Below are positions 1-6,247 of a stretch of DNA of 9,410 bases, one piece after another. The stretch is from an uncultured Oscillospiraceae bacterium. Lineage in GTDB: Bacteria; Bacillota; Clostridia; Oscillospirales; Ruminococcaceae. The notes under the pieces are model-generated. The model was not told where the DNA came from and made no database searches. It was given only the letters and a program-made list of their open reading frames with translations. Location of the stretch: contig UREN01000072.1 in the NCBI GenBank assembly GCA_900546885.1, positions 1-9,410 of the forward strand, written 5' to 3'. The position numbers were made by a program, and so were the translations under genes. The first letter of the stretch is position 1; each line of letters opens with the position of its first letter.

Positions 1-70
1 TTTTTTCAAGCAGAAGACGGCATACGAGATCACTGTGTGACTGGAGTTCAGACGTGTGCTCTTCCGATCT
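1..70 (+). other. Illumina P7/TruSeq indexed adapter (non-biological)
   Basis: Bases 7-30 match the Illumina P7 flow-cell sequence, 31-36 (CACTGT) is a six-base index (reverse complement ACAGTG, which I recall as TruSeq index 5), and 37-70 match the TruSeq read-2 primer region ending in CTTCCGATCT. Bases 1-6 are a T run; on the opposite strand this is a run of A after the adapter, as seen when a read passes through a short insert and the whole adapter. The block is a library artefact left on the contig end, so no gene or regulatory call should extend left of base 71. Confidence 0.98.
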
Positions 71-71
71 G

Positions 72-191
72 CCTTTGAGGTTTTGGGCCACTGCTTCGCC
101 GCTTGATTATCTGTGCTTTAGGGCGCAGTCGCCCTCACAGCAGCCCCGCGACCTCTACCATCCTTTTGCGGATGGCTGCGATCTAAGCTGA
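72..191 (+). CDS. Possible 3' end of an unidentified rightward gene (partial)
   Basis: One rightward frame is open from the first genomic bases to a TGA at 189-191 and encodes about 39 residues (PLRFWATASPLDY at the left, ending HPFADGCDLS). I do not recognise it. Its support is positional: the stop lies 11 bases before a strong rightward intrinsic terminator, which needs a rightward transcript arriving from the left. The other two rightward frames stop almost at once. The 5' part of the gene is missing because the contig ends in adapter sequence. A short open frame in GC-rich DNA can arise by chance, and the terminator could instead serve a non-coding RNA. Confidence 0.3.
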   Translation, partial: PLRFWATASPLDYLCFRAQSPSQQPRDLYHPFADGCDLS

Positions 192-202
192 CCGCCCCCG
201 AC

Positions 203-245
203 ACTCCGCTGCAGGCATTCTCTGCTTGCAGCGGAGTTTTGTTTT
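203..245 (+). terminator. Rho-independent terminator, rightward
   Basis: The arms 203-217 and 223-237 form a 15-pair stem (ACTCCGCTGCAGGCA on the left) with one G-U pair and a five-base loop TTCTC. It is followed by TTTTGTTTT at 237-245. The U tract is only on the rightward side; reading leftward the stem is followed by GTGTCGGGGG, so it is not an obvious terminator for the helicase gene, which ends at 257. Confidence 0.85.
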
Positions 246-256
246 CTATGCACCAT

Positions 257-3200
257 TCAAAACAGGCTGAGCTGTTCCACTTGCCGGGTGCGCCGCGCGG
301 CACTTTCGCGTGCCACCGTGCGGGGCAGGCTTTGCAAAAAGGCAGATGGATGCGGGCCTGTGGTAAGGATAAGCTCTTCTTTCGCGCGCGTGATGCCCAC
401 ATAAAACAGCCTGCGTTCTTCCTCTACATCTGCCGGGCGTCCCTTGGCCTCCAGCGGCAAGGCACCCTCACTGAGCCCCGCAAGGAACACCGCAGGGAAT
501 TCCAGCCCTTTGGCGCCGTGCAACGTCATCAGCCGCACAGCGCCTGCCTGCCAGCCTTTGCCTGCAGCGCGGCAAATATCTGCCTCTTGCCCAAGGGCAA
601 GCGCGTCCAGCAGCGCAGGCATCTGTGTGTAGAACACAGCCGTGTGCTGCAATTTCTCCATTGCGTCGCAAGTGCCATGCTCTTGTGCCCAGCGCTCTGC
701 CAGCTTCCACGGCTTTTCGGTTTTCGCCGCGGCAAGCCATGTTTCTGCACAGGCAAGCCATTGCCCGGCGTGGCCGCCCTCGGGCAGGGCCTGCCGCAAA
801 GCTGTAAGGTCCAGCCGGTTTTGTCGCGCACAGGCCCTCTGTGCCTGTTGGATAAAGTCTTGCGGGCACTGCCACACAAGGCGCAGCGCTGTTTCCAGCG
901 CCGCTGCGTCGTCCGGCCGCAGCAGCCAGCGGAAGAAGGCAAGAAAGCCGCGCACATTGTCGTTTTCCAGCCAGCTTTCCCGCCCGCTGACAATGCAGGG
1001 AATGTCATCGTGCCGCAGGCATGATTCAATCAATTCCAGCTGGCGGTGTGTGCGGCACAGCACAGCAATATCGGAAAAGGCGCGCGCTTCGCGTTCGTGT
1101 GAAAGTTTTTGGGCATCCAGCATATCTACCCCGCCGGCCATAGCCCCTATCTCTTTGGCAATGAACACAGCCTCGTTGAAGTCGTCTGCCGCCTGCACCA
1201 GCCGCACGGCTGTGCCCGGAAGGCAATTTGCATGCAGAAGCCGGGGCCCGCCCGGGTTTTGTTCAATAATGGGCAAAGCCGCCTGCAAAATTTGCGGGGT
1301 AGAGCGGTAATTCTCTTGAAGGTATATCTGCTGCAGGCCGGGCACGTCTGCCCTCAAACGCGCAAAACAGCGGCTGCTTGCGCCGCGGAAGCCATAAATA
1401 GCCTGGTCCGGGTCACCAATGACAAACAGGGTGCGTCCCGCCCTGTTCCATGCGCGAACCAGCTCATATTGCGTGTCGTTGATATCCTGAAATTCATCCA
1501 CAAGCAGATGGGTAAAACAGCGCCTGCCTGTCACATCCAGCTTCAGCGCCTGGGCCAGCAGGTCGTCAAAGTCCAATGCGCCCAGCTGATTCAGCCTGTT
1601 CTGATATGCCTCGTATAGTTCAGGGCTGATGCCCGCCTGTTCCACGGAAGCGCCATTTTTAACACGGGACACCGCCTGCAGCAGTTTTGCCGGGCTTATT
1701 TTTTGCTGCACAGCCTGCAGGGCATCGGCGGCAAGCTCCAGCGCTTCGCCGCGGCTCACAAGCTTCACATTGCCCAAAAGGCCCAGGCAGATGGCGTGAA
1801 ACGTGCCAATGGTAAGGCGTGCCGCCGCACGCTTGCCACCCAGCTGTTTACACAGGCGCTGGCGCATCTCGGCGGCGGCCTGGTTTGTAAAGGTGACGGC
1901 GGTAATCTCTTCCGGGCGCACGCCCTGCTGTTCTATCAGCCACGCAATGCGCGCCACCAGCGTTTTTGTTTTGCCGGTGCCCGGGCCTGCCACAACGGCC
2001 ACGCAGGGCTGCTGTGCATGCACGGCGGCAAGCTGCTGTTCATTCAGGCTTTCCCCGCGCTTTGGCTTTGTTTTTCTGTTCGGTGCCGCTTTTTCCGCCG
2101 CGCCGCCCGCCTGCGTCGGGGCCTGCTGCCGGGGCGGCGCCTCAAAGCCGAACAAGGAAGTTTGCCCGCTGAACTGCTCAATCTCTGCGGGCGTCAGCAG
2201 CGAAATCATGCCATATTCCCCGTCAAACCCGGCGCGGCGCTGCACCCTGCCTGTGCGCAGGCGGCGAATTCCCTCGGCCACACATGGGCCTGCCACGCGC
2301 TCAATCTCTTCCGGCGGCACCTCGCGCAGAATGGAAAACTCTGGCCCAAGCTGTTCCAGCATCTGTTCATATTGCTGCGCCACCTTTTTGCCGCCTGCCG
2401 AAAGGCCCGTGGATGCAGCGATCACCTCTGGCAGCGGCGCCAGGCTTTCAAACGGCTTTGCCCCTTTGGGGCAAAAGCCTGCGGGCCTGTCTGCCAGCTC
2501 TTCCACACGGTGTTCCACACCGATGGTCAGCTTTTTGCCGCACACCGGGCACAACCCGCCGCGCTGCATGGCCTCGGCGGGCGTCAGGCACACCCCGCAG
2601 TTTCGGTGCCCATCCAAATGATACTTCCCCTCTTCGGGAAAGAACTCTACCGTGCCAAGAAACCCTTCGCCGGTTCGGATGGCGTGCACCAGTTCCGGGT
2701 AAGAGAGGCCGGTGTCCAGCAGGTCTGCCTCGCGGCCCAGCTTTGCAGGCGAGTGTGCATCAGAATGTGACATCAGCGTCAACCCGTCCAGCATGGACAC
2801 ACGCCAGTTCATGGGCGGGTCGGATGAGAGGCCCGTCTCTACCGCATGGATATGGGGCGTGAGGTCGGCAAAGCATTCTTCTATGGTATCAAAGCCCGAA
2901 AAGGCGCCGAACATCGAGAAGTGCGGCGTCCAGATATGGGCGGGAACAAGCTCTGCTTCAGGGCATGCCTCCAAGGTGAGCTCCAGCAGGTCCCGGCTGT
3001 CCAGCCCAAGGATGGGCCTGCCGTCAGAATGAATATTGCCAATGGCTTCCAGCCGGGCCGAGAGCTCGTCTGCGGCCTCCAGGCTGGGCAGCAGAATGAC
3101 ATTGTGCACCTTGCGGGTCTTCCCGCCGCGCTTATAGATAGAGCTTATCTCACCCGTCACCACAAAGCGCGGGGCGGGCCCCGGCGCTGTCCCGGGCAGG

Positions 3201-3409
3201 CGCAGTTCTTCTTTCAGCCGGTAGAAACCCGGCCCGGCTGGCTCAAGGTGGCGCTTTAGCTCTTCGCGCCACGCAGGGTGGGTAAAATCTCCCGTGCCTA
3301 CCAGTCCAATGCCCTTGCGGCGGGCCCAGAAATCCAGATGCGGCGCATCGCCGTCACGGCTGGTAGCGCGCGAAAAGCGGGAATGGATGTGAAGATCGGC
3401 AAGATACAT
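257..3409 (-). CDS. EndoQ-like PHP nuclease fused to UvrD/PcrA-type SF1A helicase
   Basis: 1050 residues from ATG 3409, preceded by AGGGTG and a TATAAT promoter; an upstream in-frame ATG at 3526 would place the promoter inside the gene. Residues 1-420 resemble endonuclease Q (TIGR00375), which nicks 5' of deaminated bases. PHP metal-ligand candidates are H7/H9 (DLHIHS), D41/H44, E87, H102, H158/H163, E191 and H215/D217/H219 (SHSDAHS). A four-cysteine zinc knuckle follows (C271, C274, C287, C290). Residues 421-455 are a Pro/Ala/Gln/Lys-rich linker. Residues 456-1050 are a helicase with all motifs intact: NEQQ, Walker A GPGTGKT (475-481), TFTNQAAAEM, DEFQD (638-642), GDPDQAIYGFRGA, ENYRST, TLHGAKGLEF (962-971) and FYVGITRAKE. 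QTSLF (416-420) and the C-terminal QLSLF (1046-1050) look like beta-clamp-binding pentapeptides. The likely role is cytoplasmic repair of deaminated DNA, coupling nicking to unwinding; the helicase assignment is very secure and the EndoQ activity is inferred. Confidence 0.93.
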   Translation of the reverse strand: MYLADLHIHSRFSRATSRDGDAPHLDFWARRKGIGLVGTGDFTHPAWREELKRHLEPAGPGFYRLKEELRLPGTAPGPAPRFVVTGEISSIYKRGGKTRKVHNVILLPSLEAADELSARLEAIGNIHSDGRPILGLDSRDLLELTLEACPEAELVPAHIWTPHFSMFGAFSGFDTIEECFADLTPHIHAVETGLSSDPPMNWRVSMLDGLTLMSHSDAHSPAKLGREADLLDTGLSYPELVHAIRTGEGFLGTVEFFPEEGKYHLDGHRNCGVCLTPAEAMQRGGLCPVCGKKLTIGVEHRVEELADRPAGFCPKGAKPFESLAPLPEVIAASTGLSAGGKKVAQQYEQMLEQLGPEFSILREVPPEEIERVAGPCVAEGIRRLRTGRVQRRAGFDGEYGMISLLTPAEIEQFSGQTSLFGFEAPPRQQAPTQAGGAAEKAAPNRKTKPKRGESLNEQQLAAVHAQQPCVAVVAGPGTGKTKTLVARIAWLIEQQGVRPEEITAVTFTNQAAAEMRQRLCKQLGGKRAAARLTIGTFHAICLGLLGNVKLVSRGEALELAADALQAVQQKISPAKLLQAVSRVKNGASVEQAGISPELYEAYQNRLNQLGALDFDDLLAQALKLDVTGRRCFTHLLVDEFQDINDTQYELVRAWNRAGRTLFVIGDPDQAIYGFRGASSRCFARLRADVPGLQQIYLQENYRSTPQILQAALPIIEQNPGGPRLLHANCLPGTAVRLVQAADDFNEAVFIAKEIGAMAGGVDMLDAQKLSHEREARAFSDIAVLCRTHRQLELIESCLRHDDIPCIVSGRESWLENDNVRGFLAFFRWLLRPDDAAALETALRLVWQCPQDFIQQAQRACARQNRLDLTALRQALPEGGHAGQWLACAETWLAAAKTEKPWKLAERWAQEHGTCDAMEKLQHTAVFYTQMPALLDALALGQEADICRAAGKGWQAGAVRLMTLHGAKGLEFPAVFLAGLSEGALPLEAKGRPADVEEERRLFYVGITRAKEELILTTGPHPSAFLQSLPRTVARESAARRTRQVEQLSLF

Positions 3410-3448
3410 TTGCTGGCACCCTCTGTCAAAATCGGTTGAATTAGCCTC

Positions 3449-3477
3449 ATTATATCCTGTTTGCACGCTGTGCGCAA
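3449..3477 (-). promoter_or_regulatory. Sigma-A type promoter of the EndoQ-helicase gene
   Basis: On the minus strand a perfect -10 TATAAT (3449-3454) is separated by 17 bases from a -35-like TTGCGC (3472-3477, three of six matches). The predicted start near 3442 gives a leader of about 33 bases before ATG 3409. It is divergent from, and about 40 bases away from, the promoter of the acyltransferase operon. Confidence 0.7.
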
Positions 3478-3519
3478 CGGCAAGCCCTGTGCGGCGTTCT
3501 TTCTGGCGGGCAGGCTGCC

Positions 3520-3548
3520 TTGACAAGTATTTTTTATTCCTTTATGCT
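3520..3548 (+). promoter_or_regulatory. Sigma-A type promoter of the acyltransferase-OGG operon
   Basis: A perfect -35 TTGACA (3520-3525), a 17-base spacer and a -10 TATGCT (3543-3548, four of six matches) are followed by a predicted start near 3555. The leader to ATG 3633 would be about 78 bases long. An in-frame upward extension of the coding frame to 3489 would span this promoter and is therefore unlikely. Confidence 0.75.
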
Positions 3549-3556
3549 GAAAAAGC

Positions 3557-3625
3557 GCCGCATGGCTTTATAACGTGCGGCTGCGTTCAGGGTTGCCGGC
3601 AGCCCTCCCAACATGTAAGGAGGGC
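3557..3625 (+). promoter_or_regulatory. Structured 5' leader with SD-sequestering hairpin
   Basis: Three stems can be drawn. Hairpin A pairs GCCGCA 3557-3562 with 3576-3581. Hairpin B pairs GGCTGC 3579-3584 with GCAGCC 3599-3604. Hairpin C pairs GCCCTCC 3602-3608 with GGAGGGC 3619-3625 and so covers the ribosome binding site AAGGAGG (3617-3623). B shares bases with both A and C, so A+C and B alone are alternatives. That is the geometry of a translational switch. All stems are short (6-7 pairs) and the region is GC-rich, so function is unproven. I recognise no known riboswitch class. Confidence 0.4.
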
Positions 3626-3632
3626 ATCTATT

Positions 3633-4640
3633 ATGTATCATGTCACATTTCGTGGCACCCACCGCGAGGCCGGGCTTCGCCGGGGGCGCTTTCTGGCTTC
3701 ACACGGCAATTTTATTTTGCAGAATGCGCCATTTCCCGTCACACAGGCACGCCTGCAGTTTGCACAGCAGTGTGTGCCCATTTACCGGCGCTTTTTTCCC
3801 GCTGTGCTGCAAGAGATAGAGGGCCTTGCCGAGGGCCAGGGCTGTGCGCCACAGGCCCTACAGGCCATCTTGTTCAGCATGTATGCCATGCCGCCTGCCA
3901 GCTGTTGCTCCTGCTTTGCTGTTTCCAACGGGGCACAGGTGTTCCTTGCCCGCAACAGCGATTTTCTGCTTGCGCTGCAGCATTGGAACGGAAACGTCAT
4001 CTACCGGCTGGACGGCCGCTGTTTCCACTTCACGGGCAACACCACAGCCTTTGTGGAAATAGAGGACGGCGTGAACGAGCACGGCCTTGCCGCGGGCCTT
4101 ACCTCTGTTTCACCCGGCCGCATTCAGCCCGGGTTGAATGCAGGGATGCTTTTGCGCCTGATGCTGGAAACCTGCCGCACAGTAGAGCAGGCGTTGGCAC
4201 TGGCGCGCCGCGTGCCCATTGCCAGCGCACAAACACTGACGCTGGCCGATGCGGGCGGCGCCATTGCTGTGTTAGAATGCAATAGCAGCCGCCTGGAAGT
4301 GGTGCGCCCGGCGCCGGGCAGGCCGTTTGTGTGTGCCACCAACACGTTTCACTCCCCCTCCATGCGCTATGCTTGCCGGGCAGGCGTGGATGACTGGGCC
4401 TCAGAGCCGCGTTATCAGACGATGCTGCACACCCTGCAGGCGAAGGCCGGCGGGATGGACATTCCGGGGGCTATGGCCCTGCTGGCCGGCAAAGAAGGGT
4501 TTCTTTGCCAATACGACAAGCGTGGCGGCCGCGGCACTGTGTGGGCCGCTATCTACGATGTAAAATGCCACGCTGTTTGGCGCGCAGAGGGCAACCCGGC
4601 CCGGCGGCATTTCGCACAGGACGGCCGGTTCAAATTTTAG
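3633..4640 (+). CDS. C45/AAT-like Ntn-hydrolase acyltransferase or linear amide hydrolase
   Basis: 335 residues, ATG at 3633, nine bases after AAGGAGG. It resembles the acyl-CoA:6-aminopenicillanic-acid acyltransferase (PF03417/peptidase C45) and choloylglycine-hydrolase-like Ntn superfamily. Members self-cleave before a cysteine that becomes the N-terminal nucleophile and act on linear amide C-N bonds. Visible landmarks are CCSCFAV at 91-97 (C92 the likely nucleophile by alignment to the usual GC[ST]xF pattern), LARNSDF 105-111, NEHGLAAGL 148-156, the TN pair at 236-237 in CATNTFHSP, and the C-terminal block TVWAAIYDV followed by WRAEGNP. No signal peptide or membrane segment is seen, so it should be cytoplasmic. 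The natural substrate cannot be told from sequence; penicillin synthesis is not implied. The cysteine-rich CCSC makes the exact nucleophile ambiguous between C91 and C92. It is the first gene of an operon with the glycosylase 29 bases downstream. Confidence 0.85.
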   Translation: MYHVTFRGTHREAGLRRGRFLASHGNFILQNAPFPVTQARLQFAQQCVPIYRRFFPAVLQEIEGLAEGQGCAPQALQAILFSMYAMPPASCCSCFAVSNGAQVFLARNSDFLLALQHWNGNVIYRLDGRCFHFTGNTTAFVEIEDGVNEHGLAAGLTSVSPGRIQPGLNAGMLLRLMLETCRTVEQALALARRVPIASAQTLTLADAGGAIAVLECNSSRLEVVRPAPGRPFVCATNTFHSPSMRYACRAGVDDWASEPRYQTMLHTLQAKAGGMDIPGAMALLAGKEGFLCQYDKRGGRGTVWAAIYDVKCHAVWRAEGNPARRHFAQDGRFKF

Positions 4641-4669
4641 CGCCCGCCCATGGGCAGAAAGGACCCCTT

Positions 4670-5485
4670 ATGGTGACACTGCATTCCCCCGACCTCGATA
4701 TAAAAAAAATAGCCGAAAGCGGCCAGTGCTTTCGCATGGATGAAACCGGCGCCGGGCACTATACCCTGGTGGCTATGGGGCATGTGTTAGAGATGGACGC
4801 ACTGCCAGGGGGCTGCGTGCTTCACTGCACTGTGAAACAATATGAGGAAATATGGAAAGCCTATTTTGATATGGAAACGGACTATGCCGCTTTCCGCGCC
4901 GCCATCCCTGCGTCCGACGGTTTTCTCACCAAAGCGGCCGAAGCAGGGCGTGGCATTCGTATTCTGCGGCAGCAGCCGTGGGAAATGCTTATTACATTCA
5001 TCATCTCACAGCGCAAAAGCATCCCCGCCATCAAGCGGTGTGTGCAGCAGCTGTGCCTGCGCGCGGGTAAACCCATCCGGCATGCAGGCCATGTTTTCTT
5101 CGCTTTTCCCATGCCGCGCAGGCTTGCGGGCCTTTCCATGGATGAGCTGGCGGCCTGCGGCCTTGGCTACCGTGCGGGTTATGTGCATGCGGCGGCACGT
5201 CTTGCCGCCTCGGGCGCACTGGACCTTGCCGCACTGTGCCAGGCAGAGAATGCTGCCTTGCAGCAGGCCCTGCTTGCCGTGCCCGGCGTGGGGGCAAAGG
5301 TGGCAAATTGCGTAATGCTGTTCGGTTATCACCGGCTGGACGGCTTCCCGCGGGACGTGTGGATCAACCGTGTCATCGAAGAAGAATACGGCGGCCATTT
5401 TAACCTTGCCCCCTATGCCGGGTTTGAGGGCGTAATGCAACAATATATGTTCTATTACGGGAGGCTTTGCGCAAAAGGCAGATAG
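4670..5485 (+). CDS. ogg: OGG1-type 8-oxoguanine DNA glycosylase/AP lyase (HhH-GPD)
   Basis: 271 residues, ATG 4670 six bases after AGAAAGGA. It excises 8-oxoguanine and then cleaves the abasic strand by beta-elimination, starting base excision repair. The order matches OGG1: an N-terminal domain with SGQCFRM (17-23; G18 aligns with the human G42 that reads N7-H of 8-oxoG), RILRQQPWEMLITFIIS, GLGYRAGY (164-171), the helix-hairpin-helix LLAVPGVGAKVANCV with catalytic K210, GG/GPD region FPRDVWINRV with catalytic D229, and QQYMFYYGR near the end. Length and the FPRDVW form resemble the clostridial enzyme CacOgg more than eukaryotic OGG1. Residues contacting the orphan cytosine differ: the NNN block of human OGG1 reads R115-K116-S117, and Arg154 is A120, while Tyr203/Arg204 are kept as Y167/R168. 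This may relax opposite-base preference. It is probably co-transcribed with the upstream acyltransferase; both end before a terminator at 5585. Confidence 0.92.
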   Translation: MVTLHSPDLDIKKIAESGQCFRMDETGAGHYTLVAMGHVLEMDALPGGCVLHCTVKQYEEIWKAYFDMETDYAAFRAAIPASDGFLTKAAEAGRGIRILRQQPWEMLITFIISQRKSIPAIKRCVQQLCLRAGKPIRHAGHVFFAFPMPRRLAGLSMDELAACGLGYRAGYVHAAARLAASGALDLAALCQAENAALQQALLAVPGVGAKVANCVMLFGYHRLDGFPRDVWINRVIEEEYGGHFNLAPYAGFEGVMQQYMFYYGRLCAKGR

Positions 5486-5584
5486 CAATGGGTGGTGTGC
5501 GGCCAGCGCCAGGTGCATACAGCGCCGCGGTTCCATTTTGCAACGCATCATAAAGCTTCTGCAAGTTTCCATGCAAAAACAGAA

Positions 5585-5630
5585 ATGCCCCCTGGCAGGC
5601 CTGAGGGCCGCCAGGGGGGGCATATTTTTA
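5585..5630 (+). terminator. Intrinsic terminator, possibly bidirectional
   Basis: The nine-pair stem CCCCCTGGC (5588-5596) with GCCAGGGGG (5610-5618) is capped by GGCC/GGCC around a TGAG loop, and is followed rightward by CATATTTTTA. Reading leftward the stem is followed by CATTTCTGTTTTT. It lies 100 bases after the glycosylase stop and 84 bases beyond the end of the converging DUF5684 gene, so it can serve both transcripts. Confidence 0.8.
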
Positions 5631-5706
5631 TATACGAGGCGTCAAGGCGTGATAAAACCTGCCTTGGTCGTTTTCCGGCACAGGAGGGTTTCTTTCGCCG
5701 CACGCT

Positions 5707-6180
5707 TCAGGTTTCCGGCGCGTTGGGCCGGGCCGCACTTACATAGCTGGAAGCACCGAAAGCCAGTATCATAATGAACAGCGTGTGGAAAAACACAAGC
5801 CCAATGCCAAACAGCACACCGTGGCCGAATGCCCTGGCCAGCTTGAAATTCATTATGATATGAATTACACCAGACGCTATAATAAGCGCAAGCGTTGCAA
5901 GGGCAAGCGCCGTCTGCGGCTGCTGCAGGTCTAACGCATAGCCGCACATGCCAGCCGCTGCCGCAAAGAAAACAGACAGCCAGAACCACACAGGTTTCCA
6001 GCAGATTTGATACAGCGTATGGATATTCAGCACAGGGATGACAGCACGCCACCCTGCCCGCCCGGCTTTGCGAAACAGGCGCCACCATGCGGCAATAGTA
6101 AGCACCAGCAGCACCAAAACTACTGCCAGATAAACACCAAGCACCGCCAGAAAAGCCGTCACCACATCTTGCAGCGTCAT
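5707..6180 (-). CDS. DUF5684 family small membrane protein
   Basis: 157 residues, ATG 6180, with AAAGGAGGG about ten bases upstream. Hydrophobicity suggests four membrane segments, near residues 8-32, 62-82, 89-112 and 122-142. Between the first two lies WRLFRKAGRAGWRAVIPVLN (33-52), the hallmark cytoplasmic stretch of DUF5684 proteins. The later KLARAFGHG (113-121) and FGASSYV (141-147) also fit the family. Its biochemical function is unknown; relatives often sit beside signal peptidases or in envelope-related contexts in Gram-positive bacteria, from memory. It is the second gene of a leftward unit, 67 bases after the YxjI/LURP-like gene, with no terminator between them. Confidence 0.8.
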   Translation of the reverse strand: MTLQDVVTAFLAVLGVYLAVVLVLLVLTIAAWWRLFRKAGRAGWRAVIPVLNIHTLYQICWKPVWFWLSVFFAAAAGMCGYALDLQQPQTALALATLALIIASGVIHIIMNFKLARAFGHGVLFGIGLVFFHTLFIMILAFGASSYVSAARPNAPET

Positions 6181-6247
6181 TGCAAAAGCCCTCCTTTGCT
6201 GTTTCCGTCCTCATGCAGCCGGCAGATTGCCGCTTTGTGCTGAGAGA

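Noticed and set aside
118..402. Leftward 94-codon open frame overlapping the end of the helicase gene
   Set aside because: It crosses the terminator and the helicase 3' end in another frame, and has odd composition and no family signal.
239..3259. Several long rightward open frames, the longest 355 codons (1703-2770)
   Set aside because: They lie antisense to the helicase fusion, are rich in Cys, His, Arg and Pro with no recognisable domain, and lack good ribosome binding sites; they are shadows of GC-rich coding DNA.
3410..3526. 39-codon upstream extension of the EndoQ-helicase
   Set aside because: It would include the TATAAT promoter; EndoQ/PHP proteins begin close to the first metal motif DLHIHS, as ATG 3409 gives.
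3489..3632. 48-codon upstream extension of the acyltransferase
   Set aside because: It spans the TTGACA/TATGCT promoter and lacks a ribosome binding site, while ATG 3633 has a near-perfect one.
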